From the NCBI GenBank assembly GCA_001803235.1, contig MHBL01000251.1:1-41874 (forward strand): a stretch of 41,874 nucleotides of DNA, written 5' to 3'. Under the pieces are notes generated by a model. The model was not told where the DNA came from. It saw nothing but the letters and a program-made list of their open reading frames with translations, and did not search any database. Shown here in pieces: positions 17,445 to 25,307 of the stretch (positions within the stretch are counted from its first letter, which is position 1; each line of letters starts with the position of its first letter). A program made the position numbers and the translations under genes. The DNA comes from Lentisphaerae bacterium RIFOXYA12_64_32. Lineage in GTDB: Bacteria > Verrucomicrobiota > Lentisphaeria > Oligosphaerales > YB12-FULL-65-16.

Positions 17445-17536
17445 GTAGGGAAAGGCTCCCGCTTTGCCGATTCCTCGCAAGGCCGTCGCCCTGCATGGGA
17501 GAGCAAGACGGGAGCCTTGCTCTACTTCCTCCGAGC
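17445..17536. repeat. REP/BIME-like inverted repeat, copy B
   Basis: GTAGGGAAAGGCTCCCGCTT at 17445-17464 faces a right arm at 17501-17525 (GCAAGACGGGAGCCTTGCTC and CTAC). The right arm plus flank matches copy A at 25 of 26 positions (GGAGCCTTGCTCTACTTCCT and beyond). The left arms are also related to each other. Copy B is more degenerate within the pair than copy A. Confidence 0.6.
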
Positions 17537-17576
17537 CCAGTCGAAGGGGAGTACACGCACGAACCGCTATTGCGCA

Positions 17577-17620
17577 GGTCAACAAGAAGGGCCGTGCTCC
17601 TCGGTTCCCGAGCACGGCCC
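17577..17620 (-). terminator. Rho-independent terminator of the sigma-factor operon
   Basis: GGGCCGTGCTC (17589-17599) and GAGCACGGCCC (17610-17620) form an 11-base perfect stem with a 10-base loop. Read on the minus strand the stem is followed by TTCTTGTT. It lies about 40 bases past the end of the secreted helical protein gene. Confidence 0.65.
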
Positions 17621-17658
17621 CAGCTGCGGACTCCGCCGACACCGGCGGGCACCGCCGC

Positions 17659-18279
17659 TTACCAGTTCAATTCCGGACTCCGGGTCAACTCATCAATCCG
17701 CTGATTGCAGACCGCGGCCCGGTTGGCTTCCCTCTTCCCGATGGCATCCTTGATTCTGGCCATCTCCTTTTCCAGATCCGCCAACCGCTGCTTCTGCCCC
17801 TCCAGGCGCTTGTCGAACGCAGCCTTAACCGATTCGGCAAGGTCCGCCTTGATCCGCTCCTTCTCCTCCGGCGCCTGCGCCTCGCGGTACTGCCGGCCGA
17901 GTTCCATGCATTTCTCTTCCTCCGGGCTTTTCAGAACCCCTTGCATCGGGGGTGCCATTCCGCCACCCTTACCGTCCTTACGCCGCTCCATCATGATCTT
18001 CCTGATCTCGGCGTTGAAGGCATCCTTGTCCGTCTCGCGCAACTGCATCAGGCGATCGAACTCCTCAGGGTTCTCGGCCTTGAAATCCTCCATGAACTCT
18101 TTCAGCATCGGGAAGCGCTTGCCCATCTCAAGATTAGCCGGACTGCCGCGCTCCTGCCCGTGCTCCTTCTGCTTGCGGAAGGGCCCGCCCTCCTCCGGTG
18201 CGGCTTGGGCCATAGCCCCCGCCGCGCCACCAAAGAGGAGTGCTGCCGCCACGACACCAACCCACCATTCTTTCTTCAT
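17659..18279 (-). CDS. Secreted helical protein, Spy/CpxP-like in character
   Basis: A 206-residue protein with a clear signal peptide cleaved near AMA-QA (residue 24). The mature part is almost entirely charged helices rich in Glu, Lys, Arg and Met, with a coiled coil near the C-terminus (QKQRLADLEKEMARIKDAIG). Periplasmic chaperone or sensor proteins of the Spy/CpxP/CnrX type look like this, but the LTxxQ motif of that family is not evident, so the match is of character only. The ATG has AAGGAG about nine bases upstream. It lies downstream of an ECF sigma factor and anti-sigma factor on the same strand, which suggests an envelope-stress output or sensor. Confidence 0.7.
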   Translation of the reverse strand: MKKEWWVGVVAAALLFGGAAGAMAQAAPEEGGPFRKQKEHGQERGSPANLEMGKRFPMLKEFMEDFKAENPEEFDRLMQLRETDKDAFNAEIRKIMMERRKDGKGGGMAPPMQGVLKSPEEEKCMELGRQYREAQAPEEKERIKADLAESVKAAFDKRLEGQKQRLADLEKEMARIKDAIGKREANRAAVCNQRIDELTRSPELNW

Positions 18280-18345
18280 CGTTCCGTCTCCTTTCTTCGC
18301 TGCGATTACCTTCGGAATTCCGTCACCTTGCTAGCCTGTACAGCC

Positions 18346-19047
18346 TTACGCTCCGGCGACCTGCCACGCACCCGGTTGCACTCGCACACCGTCTTCCGCC
18401 CCAGGTTCGCTCGTCAGCCCTTCATCCAAGAACAGATTCAACTCCAGTTCCAGGATCGCATCCTCGATGGAACTGCCCCGTGCGCTCCTGGTCTCGGCAA
18501 CCCCACGCTTGCCCACGGCGGTGTCCTCTGTGCCGGACGCAACGGTAACGGTCGCGGGTCCATCCATCGCCAAGTCAACAGCCAGCGCCAGCATGTCCGC
18601 ATCCAAAGCAGAGGCATGCCAATCGGGCGCCGTCGACGTCGTAACGGGACTTGGGCTACTGGCCACGACCGGACCCTTCAACCCCGAACGGCCAGCCAGG
18701 AACAGACAGGCCAGAATCACCCCAACCACGGCAAGGGCCGCTGCGGCAGCCCACCAGGCAACCGGGAAGAGCAGGATCTGGCGTGCCGGCTGAACCCCGC
18801 GTGACGTGTCCCCTTCCTGCTTCTGCGGCACGGCACGGCGCCACGCGGCGAGATGCTGGCGTGCGACGAGCAGGACCTGTCGATCCAGATCCGCGGGGGG
18901 CGTCAACCCCGGCCGCGGAATCAGCGCGTGGCGATGGGCCTCCGCAAACGCCCGACACGCCGAGCACGAACCGAGATGTGCACGCACTGCCGCTGACAGG
19001 CTCTGCTCATCCGCGATGATCGTCCGCTGCGCGTCGTTGCAGGTCAT
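18346..19047 (-). CDS. Zinc-binding anti-sigma factor
   Basis: The N-terminus carries a ZAS-type zinc motif, with His24-x3-Cys28-x2-Cys31 in HLGSCSAC and an additional Cys3. A transmembrane helix follows at about residues 93-118 (WWAAAAALAVVGVILACLFL). The C-terminal 115 residues are periplasmic, without a recognised domain, and rich in Ala, Ser and Thr. It is encoded 54 bases after the ECF sigma factor gene, the usual arrangement for a sigma factor held at the membrane by its cognate anti-sigma factor. The secreted helical protein follows in the same operon. The signal it senses is unknown. Confidence 0.85.
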   Translation of the reverse strand: MTCNDAQRTIIADEQSLSAAVRAHLGSCSACRAFAEAHRHALIPRPGLTPPADLDRQVLLVARQHLAAWRRAVPQKQEGDTSRGVQPARQILLFPVAWWAAAAALAVVGVILACLFLAGRSGLKGPVVASSPSPVTTSTAPDWHASALDADMLALAVDLAMDGPATVTVASGTEDTAVGKRGVAETRSARGSSIEDAILELELNLFLDEGLTSEPGAEDGVRVQPGAWQVAGA

Positions 19048-19101
19048 GGTCAGGTTCCTCCCAACACCTTGTCGTTCACGGGGCAGAGAACGGCCGGAAC
19101 T

Positions 19102-19656
19102 TCATGAGAACCTCGATCCCACGGCTTCCTGGATCCGACGCACCGCCAAGTGCATCCGTCCCAGAACCGTATTGATGCTAGCCCCCTGCAAATCAGCGAT
19201 CTCCTTGAACGGCACGCCCTGCTGCCGCAGAAGCACGACCTCCCGTTGAACGGGCGACAACCCGTCCAGAGCTGTATCGACGGCCGAGGCCAGTTCTTCC
19301 CGGTCCAAGCTCTCCCACGGAGCGCCAACAGACGCCGGAATGTCGTCCTTGATCTCAACCATCTCGGCCCGGGCTTCCTGCCGGTACTGGTCCATGGCCA
19401 AGTTGTGGGCGATGCGGAACAGGAGAGACAGGAACCGATTCTGTTCGCGGTACCGGGGCAGATGCTCAAGGACTCGAACCCAGGTCTGCTGGTACAGGTC
19501 ATCCACCAGCGTTGCTCGCCCGGGCACCAGTCGGTTGAGATACGAGTAGAGCGGCAACCGATAGCGGTGATAGAGGGTCTCGAATGCCGCTTCGTCGCCA
19601 TCTCTGCACCTCTGGATCAGTTCACTGTCCGGGACTGTCGCGCAACCGTTGTTCAT
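19102..19656 (-). CDS. ECF-type RNA polymerase sigma factor
   Basis: A 184-residue sigma factor of the extracytoplasmic-function class. Region 2 is recognisable by ATLVDDLYQQTWVRVLEHLP, and region 4 by LSPVQREVVLLRQQGVPFKEIADLQGAS followed by a typical recognition helix (INTVLGRMHLAVRRI). There is no region 1 or 3. The ATG at 19656 is preferred over a GTG six codons earlier because GGAG lies upstream at good spacing. On the minus strand a dyad of GGAAACAG and CTGTTCC lies about 65 bases upstream and could be part of an autoregulated promoter, since ECF -35 elements often contain GGAAC. Confidence 0.88.
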   Translation of the reverse strand: MNNGCATVPDSELIQRCRDGDEAAFETLYHRYRLPLYSYLNRLVPGRATLVDDLYQQTWVRVLEHLPRYREQNRFLSLLFRIAHNLAMDQYRQEARAEMVEIKDDIPASVGAPWESLDREELASAVDTALDGLSPVQREVVLLRQQGVPFKEIADLQGASINTVLGRMHLAVRRIQEAVGSRFS

Positions 19657-20062
19657 CCTGCGCTCCACACACAAAACGACATCGTCAGAGGATTATTGGG
19701 GGCCATGCTGATAATTCTTGGAACAGGTGTGCTGTTTCCGGTGTGGCGGGGCTGAAGCCCGACCAGAGTAGGGCCAAGTCGCTCCGACACCGCCCGACGA
19801 GTGCCGAAGACGTCAGTGCCATCATGCGTGATGGCGACAAGACGGTTACGGTGCAACTCCGGACAGCAGCCGAAGCGAGAAACACTGGGTCGCCACCCTC
19901 CGGCGGGAAACACCGTGTGGCGATATGTCGAACCCGCGGGGACCACTTCAGACGGAAACCCTCGACGTCCAACGATCCCGGGGGGGCTTGCAGGAAGACC
20001 AGAAGTTCCCGAGTAGCAGAGCAGGACGCACGGCAGGGGGGATGGTCTTGCGAGATAACCGT
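19657..20062. other. Gene-free region upstream of the sigma operon
   Basis: No reading frame resembles a real protein. A dyad GGAACAG/CTGTTTCC lies at 19720-19739 and a small hairpin at 19749-19760 (GGGCT/AGCCC). The 3' end of the hypothetical gene on the minus strand begins at 20063. It may be decayed coding or repeat sequence. Confidence 0.5.
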
Positions 20063-20704
20063 CTACTTCTTCCCGATGATCCAGTCCGACTCGTACCAGC
20101 GGATACCGTACTCGGATCGGATGTTAACACCGCTGCTCTCAGCAAAAAACGTTTCGAGTTCCTTGAACGCCCAGAGCAACGTCATGTAGCTCTGATCATC
20201 CGCCTCCTCAACGCCGCCGCCCTTCTTCTCGGCTTGCGTAATCTGACAGGCGTTCGCAACCTCTTTCAGAATCTGGAGGAAGAGAAGATTCTGTGGCGGA
20301 AGCTTCTGGAGTTCCGCCAAATAGGCACGGTAGCGGTAGGACTGGAAATTCCGCCGCGCTTGGGGAGTCTTCAGCGTCGCTGCTGACTTGTCGCACTCCA
20401 GGGTGAACCGATAAACACCCACCGGGCTGACCAGAATACACTTCGCGTCCGCCTTGTAGGATGTCGCCCATTCGGGAAAGCCCTTGGGCGTACTGGCGGC
20501 AAACTTGACCCCAGCATCCTCCATCCCCAAGTGGGGCCGCACAAAAACGGTGGCCAGAGCGTCAACGATCTTGGACTCGTTGGTCTTCCGGCTGAGGTCG
20601 TCGAGGGCACGAATGGCAGCTTTGCGCGGTGGCTTGGCGGTCTCGTACTGCTTGGCAAGCTTCTCGATCTGCTTCCACGTTGCGGTCAAGGTTCTCTGCG
20701 CCAT
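20063..20704 (-). CDS. Hypothetical protein, 213 aa
   Basis: No family is recognised. The protein has no signal peptide or membrane helix. The N-terminal 60 residues are basic and helical (TWKQIEKLAKQYETAK), followed by a compact mixed region. The C-terminus carries aromatic residues (MTLLWAFKELETFFAES, IRWYESDWIIGKK). Codon use and length look like a real gene, and the ATG at 20704 has GGTGGAG upstream. A GTG three codons earlier at 20713 is an alternative. It stands alone between the sigma operon and the rodZ-like gene, and its function cannot be guessed. Confidence 0.65.
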   Translation of the reverse strand: MAQRTLTATWKQIEKLAKQYETAKPPRKAAIRALDDLSRKTNESKIVDALATVFVRPHLGMEDAGVKFAASTPKGFPEWATSYKADAKCILVSPVGVYRFTLECDKSAATLKTPQARRNFQSYRYRAYLAELQKLPPQNLLFLQILKEVANACQITQAEKKGGGVEEADDQSYMTLLWAFKELETFFAESSGVNIRSEYGIRWYESDWIIGKK

Positions 20705-21007
20705 TTGCTCCACCTTCAGAGGAACTTACACAACTTAATATACCCTTCCAAAAGACGCTGTTCAAGGTTCAGGACAGGAATGTCGTGTGGAAGAAACATA
20801 AATTCAAAACAGGGCAAAACACGACACCAGCAACCACAATCACGCCAATTCCATGAAAGACACAGCTGATCCGTGACTAGAAATCGAACCTGCGAACTCC
20901 TCGAGTTGAGTTCACAAGAGACAGGAGGAGGCGCCTTGAGAAGGGCGCGTAACCTACCTTGGACGCGTCAGGAGGCGACGTTTGACCGAGTTCCTGCGAT
21001 CGCCCCA
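20705..21007. other. Intergenic region, no clear feature
   Basis: No gene is supported. The segment around 20895-20930 has a tRNA T-arm-like appearance on the minus strand (GGTTCGA) and a small GAACTC/GAGTTC hairpin, but no cloverleaf can be completed. Confidence 0.5.
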
Positions 21008-22498
21008 TCATTTCTTTGGCACAGGCAGTTCCTTCAAGGGAAGCTGTTGGGGTGCCACGTAGTCCTCGAGGTTGACCGTCCCCGCCGCGGCTCCCGTGGT
21101 CGGAGCGCCCCCGGGACTGGGCGTCACCGCTAATCGTTGTTGCCACTGATGGACGCTCAACGCAATCATCGCCAGGACGATGAGCAGCAGGGCCACGGTC
21201 ACGACAAGCCACATTGTCGCACTGAAAGGCCCGCGCCGGGCGTGAACCGGACCGCGACCTGCCGGGGACCACTGGACCTTTGAAGCGCTCTCCGTCGTCT
21301 CGGCCGTCATGACCATGCCGTTCAGTTCGCCGCCGGGGGGGACAGGCGGGCCGAGACTCGCGACCTGACGGTCGTAATCGGCAAGGATCGGATCCTTGTC
21401 GACCCCATATTCCTCGCACAGATGCGCCAAATGCGATCGTGTGTAGATCGCACTGGGCAACCTGTCAATCCGGTCACTCTCCAAGCTCTCGATGATCTCT
21501 TTTGGCACCAGGGTCTTCTGGGTCACTTGCGCAAGCGTAAGGTTACACGCCCCACGCGCTTCCACGAGGGTCTGGCCGAGACTCAGGGTTGTGTCTCCAA
21601 GCTTGACAACCTTGGGCTGGGCCGACCCCGGAACCGGCGCAGAAGGGGGCTCGCCCCTAAGGGGCTCCGCACCTTTGACAGGGGTCGATTCCCCTTCTTC
21701 GGGAATCGTTGCCTGGACAACAGGTGGTTGCACATCCCGGACGCTGCCGTCCCCTGCCGCGCCGGACTGTGGCGGCGGTTCGGCGTCGACCTCGGTGGGA
21801 ACCGGGGGTGCCGCCCCCTTCGAGGTCCCGAGCCGGACACCGCCCCGGCGAACCTTCAGCCGGTCACTCTTGCCGGAACGGGGTTCATGACCGGCAGGCG
21901 TATCAAGGACAGAGACCTCAGGGGGCTTCCCCGCCGCCGCTTCGTCACAGGTCGGCGGTTCCGACGGCTCCGCGGGTGGCAGGCTGCTTTCCTTCACCGG
22001 GTCCTGGGTCTGTGCGATCTCCTGCTCAGACTCGCCCACCTTGTCCGGGATTGACACCGTCTTGGGTTCTACCAGTCTCACGCCCTCGACCTCGCGCCCA
22101 TCCTGCGATGACACACTAACCTCCTCGGGCCTGAGCTTCGTCGTCGCGGCGTCAGGTCCGGCAGTTGCATCCACCTCAACCCGCGCGGCGGCTGACGCCG
22201 GCGGTGACTCATCCACCGCAACCCGGGCCTTCGCGGTTTCAAGGATCCCCGAAGAGCTATCCTCCGGCAAGGGCTCGGTCCCACGGCTGCCCCCATCCGG
22301 GACGGTTGATGGCACGGACGCAACCGATTCCTTCCGGTCCGAACTGGCGACCGGTTCGGCTTGGGGTTGAGCCGACCCGGCCTCCGGGGCAAGGCCCGGG
22401 GCGCCATCCTGCGGCTCCAGCGGCACAGGCCACGTCAACGGCAGACTCGGCTGACGCGAACTGCCGCTGGGGCCGGATTTGCCCTTGGCTCGGGGCAT
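21008..22498 (-). CDS. RodZ-like protein with internal HTH, membrane helix and long disordered N-terminus
   Basis: This 496-residue protein has three parts. The first 300 residues are Pro-, Glu-, Ser- and Ala-rich and look disordered. A helix-turn-helix of the RodZ/HTH_25 type follows at about residues 305-375 (TLSLGQTLVEARGACNLTLA, then LVPKEIIESLE and YTRSHLAHLCEEYGVD). A transmembrane helix lies at about 424-450, and a short tail ends at 496. RodZ links MreB to the cell wall, and its HTH is normally at the N-terminus. The start at 22498 has GAGGAG about 10 bases upstream. It lies 182 bases downstream of ftsK on the same strand. Cell-shape involvement is an inference from domain similarity. 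Confidence 0.75.
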   Translation of the reverse strand: MPRAKGKSGPSGSSRQPSLPLTWPVPLEPQDGAPGLAPEAGSAQPQAEPVASSDRKESVASVPSTVPDGGSRGTEPLPEDSSSGILETAKARVAVDESPPASAAARVEVDATAGPDAATTKLRPEEVSVSSQDGREVEGVRLVEPKTVSIPDKVGESEQEIAQTQDPVKESSLPPAEPSEPPTCDEAAAGKPPEVSVLDTPAGHEPRSGKSDRLKVRRGGVRLGTSKGAAPPVPTEVDAEPPPQSGAAGDGSVRDVQPPVVQATIPEEGESTPVKGAEPLRGEPPSAPVPGSAQPKVVKLGDTTLSLGQTLVEARGACNLTLAQVTQKTLVPKEIIESLESDRIDRLPSAIYTRSHLAHLCEEYGVDKDPILADYDRQVASLGPPVPPGGELNGMVMTAETTESASKVQWSPAGRGPVHARRGPFSATMWLVVTVALLLIVLAMIALSVHQWQQRLAVTPSPGGAPTTGAAAGTVNLEDYVAPQQLPLKELPVPKK

Positions 22499-22680
22499 GA
22501 CCGTCGATCTCCTCTTCAGCGCACCCGACCATCGATACGTTCAACCCAAGGGGGCATGCCCCCCATCATATGCAACCTGACCACGTGCCTCCCCCCGCGC
22601 CCGCCGTCCCATGCGTCGAGAGCCTGCAGATAGATGAAGCCCACATCCTCCGACCGACAGGCCCGCTCTGCCTTTCCCGC

Positions 22681-25188
22681 TCAACGCTCACCGTCCTCTG
22701 CATCGCCATCAGAGTCACTTCCCTCATCAGCGTCCGAAGCGTCAACCGCGTCGGGGTCCGTAGCGCCCTCTCCCTCTTTGCCGAGGACCAGGATCTCGCG
22801 CGGCGCGGTCCCGACCTGCGGCCCGATCACGCCGCGCTCCTCCAGAAGCTCCATCATCGACGCCGCGCGGTTGTAGCCGATCCCCATGCGCCGTTGCAGA
22901 TAACTTGTCGTGGCCTTTCGATCTCGGACAATGATCTCGATGGCTTGCTGCACAAGTTGCTCGTCTTCCTCGGTCAACGGGGCGCCCGCTCCTGCTTCCT
23001 CAGCAGCGGGGCCGCCAGCCGCAGCCAGCTTGAATACATTCTCGTCAAACTGCTGTTCGCGCTGGTCGGCGCAGGCTTTCACCACAAGGTCAATCTCGTC
23101 GTCATCAACCATGGCGCCCTGGTTCCGCTCCAACCGTGAGGCGCCTGGCGGCTTGAACAGCATGTCACCGCGCCCCAGCAACGCCTCCGCCCCCTTGCCA
23201 TCCATGATCACCCGCGAGTCGGTCTGTGACGTCACCTGGAAGGCTATCCGCGTCGGGAAATTGGCCTTGATCACGCCGGTCAGCACGTTCACGCTTGGAC
23301 GCTGAGTGGCAATGATAGTGTGGATACCCACGGCGCGGGACAATTGCGCGATCCGCGCCAGGGACGTCTCCACGTCCGCCTTGGCCGTCATCATGATGTC
23401 GGCCAACTCATCGATGATGACCACGATGAAAGGCAGACGGTCGGGGATCGGGTTTCCGCCTTCGTCCATAACCGGGGTGGGACTCTTCTTGCGGGCGTTG
23501 AAACCCTCAAGATTTCGAGCCCCAACCTTTGCCAAAACCTGGTATCGCCAGCCCATTTCGTGGATGACCCACCGCAGCGCCAGCGGCACCTTCTTCGAGT
23601 CCGAGATCACCGGCACCACCAAGTGCGGCAACTTTTCATAGGCGCGGAACTCCACCACCTTCGGATCCACCATGATCAACCGCAGTTCCTCCGGAGTGAA
23701 CCGGTAAAGCAGCGACATGATCACCACGTTGATGCACACCGACTTGCCGCTGCCGGTAGCGCCTGCGATCAACAGGTGCGGGGCCTTGGTTAGATCCAAG
23801 ATCACCACCTGTCCGCTGATGTTTCGCCCTAGCAGGACCGGAATCTTCGCCTTACTGTTGGTCCATTCAGGCGAGGCCATCAGGCTCCGCAGACCGACCG
23901 TAGCAGCCTTCAGGTTCGGGACTTCGATCCCGACCGTGTTCTTTCCCGGAATCGGCGTCAGAATCCGCAGGCTGACGGCCCGCAGTTCCATGGCGATGTT
24001 GTTGCTGATCTGACTGATGCGCTCGACCTTGACACCCGGAGCCGGCAAGACTTCGAAAAGTGTCACGCGAGGACCGCTGGTCGCCTCCCCCACCTGTGCC
24101 TCAATCTGGAAACTGTCCAACGTCGCCTGCAGTATCTCCTTCTTGCGGGCCACCTCCTTCTCGTCGACCGTGGTGGTGACGCCGTCATCAGGATGCAGCA
24201 CGTCCAGACTCGGCAGCTTGTACTTCGGCGGTTGCGGAGGTGCGGTCGCCTTGGTCCGGGCGGGCACAACCGCCGGCTTTACGGGTGCAGCCGGCGCAAC
24301 CGGTGCAACGGGTGCAGTCGGTGGCGGAGGTTCCTGGACGGGAAGCGGTAACGCGTCGGCTACGGGCTCCTCCGGGGGCTCCTTCCTGGGTGCCTTCTTC
24401 GGCGGCGGCTCCAACTCCGCTTCATCCTGCAGGAGTTCACGCTCGCGCAATCGTGCGATGCGACGCTGGGCCCACCGGCCCAGCTTTCCGGCTCCACCCT
24501 CCCCCGCCTCGGCTTGCGCACCCGAGTCGGCCGCACCGGTCGGCCCCAACTGTTCCAGAGCCAAGTCCTGCCAGTCGTGGACCCAGACGACAACCAGCCC
24601 CACGACAACCAAGGCCAGGGCCACAATCGCGCTGCCGGTCGGATTCAGGATGACACGGATCCACCCCCCGTCCGGAGCACAAAATCGCTGTCCGAACACA
24701 CCGCCCGGAATCCCGCCGATGTTCAGGGCGCTGGCCACCACGGCACCCACGTTGGGCCAGATGCCCAGCAACATGGCCAGGCCGACAGCGACCAACATCA
24801 TGGCCACCCAGTAGTCCCACGCGATCCGGCGCAAGCCCTGCCGGCCGAAAAGACGCCGCGACGACGCCAGCAACACGAGCGCCGCAAAGGCATATGCTGC
24901 GAAGCCAAACGTCAACAGCAAGAGGCGCGAAACCCAGGCGCCAAAATAGCCGATCCAGTTCCGGATGACCCCAGGTTCGCCAAGCCCCCCCGCCAAATAA
25001 TCGGCGTCCGCTGGGTCGTAAGACACCAGCGACAAGAACACCAGCAACCCGAGGACAAAGAACACCACGTGGCGGACGCCACGCTTCTGCCCGTCCTGTT
25101 CACCCGCAGTTGTCATGGCGGGACGTTTCCCGTTCACATTCACCAAGGCCCCTTTGGCCACACACAGTGTGCCGGCAGTGCCGGCCAC
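22681..25188 (-). CDS. ftsK: DNA translocase FtsK/SpoIIIE
   Basis: An 835-residue chromosome segregation motor. The N-terminus has about four membrane helices (within residues 35-200), then an Ala/Pro-rich linker. The translocase follows with Walker A GATGSGKS at 476-483 and Walker B FIVVIIDELAD. The C-terminal winged-helix gamma domain (QQAIEIIVRDRKATTSYLQR, then MGIGYNRAASMMELLEERG) reads KOPS sequences. The GTG at 25188 is placed after AGGGAG at nine bases. A GTG at 25143 and the ATG at 25116 are alternatives and would remove only short leader sequence. An Ala/Glu/Asp-rich tail follows the gamma domain. Confidence 0.93.
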   Translation of the reverse strand: MAGTAGTLCVAKGALVNVNGKRPAMTTAGEQDGQKRGVRHVVFFVLGLLVFLSLVSYDPADADYLAGGLGEPGVIRNWIGYFGAWVSRLLLLTFGFAAYAFAALVLLASSRRLFGRQGLRRIAWDYWVAMMLVAVGLAMLLGIWPNVGAVVASALNIGGIPGGVFGQRFCAPDGGWIRVILNPTGSAIVALALVVVGLVVVWVHDWQDLALEQLGPTGAADSGAQAEAGEGGAGKLGRWAQRRIARLRERELLQDEAELEPPPKKAPRKEPPEEPVADALPLPVQEPPPPTAPVAPVAPAAPVKPAVVPARTKATAPPQPPKYKLPSLDVLHPDDGVTTTVDEKEVARKKEILQATLDSFQIEAQVGEATSGPRVTLFEVLPAPGVKVERISQISNNIAMELRAVSLRILTPIPGKNTVGIEVPNLKAATVGLRSLMASPEWTNSKAKIPVLLGRNISGQVVILDLTKAPHLLIAGATGSGKSVCINVVIMSLLYRFTPEELRLIMVDPKVVEFRAYEKLPHLVVPVISDSKKVPLALRWVIHEMGWRYQVLAKVGARNLEGFNARKKSPTPVMDEGGNPIPDRLPFIVVIIDELADIMMTAKADVETSLARIAQLSRAVGIHTIIATQRPSVNVLTGVIKANFPTRIAFQVTSQTDSRVIMDGKGAEALLGRGDMLFKPPGASRLERNQGAMVDDDEIDLVVKACADQREQQFDENVFKLAAAGGPAAEEAGAGAPLTEEDEQLVQQAIEIIVRDRKATTSYLQRRMGIGYNRAASMMELLEERGVIGPQVGTAPREILVLGKEGEGATDPDAVDASDADEGSDSDGDAEDGER

Positions 25189-25209
25189 GAAAAAAAACTC
25201 CCTACTACT

Positions 25210-25230
25210 CCGCCGGCAACCACCCGGCGG
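25210..25230. other. GC-rich hairpin upstream of ftsK and manA
   Basis: CCGCCGG (25210-25216) pairs with CCGGCGG (25224-25230) around a 7-base loop. It sits in the divergent region between ftsK and the ManA-like gene. Its role is unknown. Confidence 0.3.
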
Positions 25231-25242
25231 GCGTCGTTGTTC

Positions 25243-25270
25243 TTGACCTCACACCATAACATACTATTGT
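25243..25270 (+). promoter_or_regulatory. Candidate promoter for the manA-like/thiE pair
   Basis: TTGACC (25243-25248) and TATTGT (25265-25270) are separated by 16 bases, followed by an estimated start near 25277. The ATG of the first gene is at 25308. Confidence 0.45.
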
Positions 25271-25307
25271 GTGTTTAAGCTGTATCAACAGGCACCGGCG
25301 CTTTTTT

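Noticed and set aside
17464..18804. 446-codon open frame on the plus strand opposite the anti-sigma and secreted protein genes
   Set aside because: It spans two well-supported genes and an intergenic terminator on the minus strand and resembles nothing known.
19657..20062. Possible short genes upstream of the sigma operon
   Set aside because: The available frames have no ribosome sites, overlap each other, and show no family features.
20870..20965. tRNA-like segment on the minus strand (GGTTCGA T-arm and GGCGCC D-arm-like sequence)
   Set aside because: The T-stem does not pair (GCAGG against TCTAG), and no acceptor or anticodon stem can be built. At most it is a decayed tRNA fragment.
25189..25307. 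Possible TPP riboswitch upstream of the manA-like/thiE pair
   Set aside because: The conserved CTGAGA and ACCTGATCTGGATAATGCC-type elements of a TPP riboswitch were not found.
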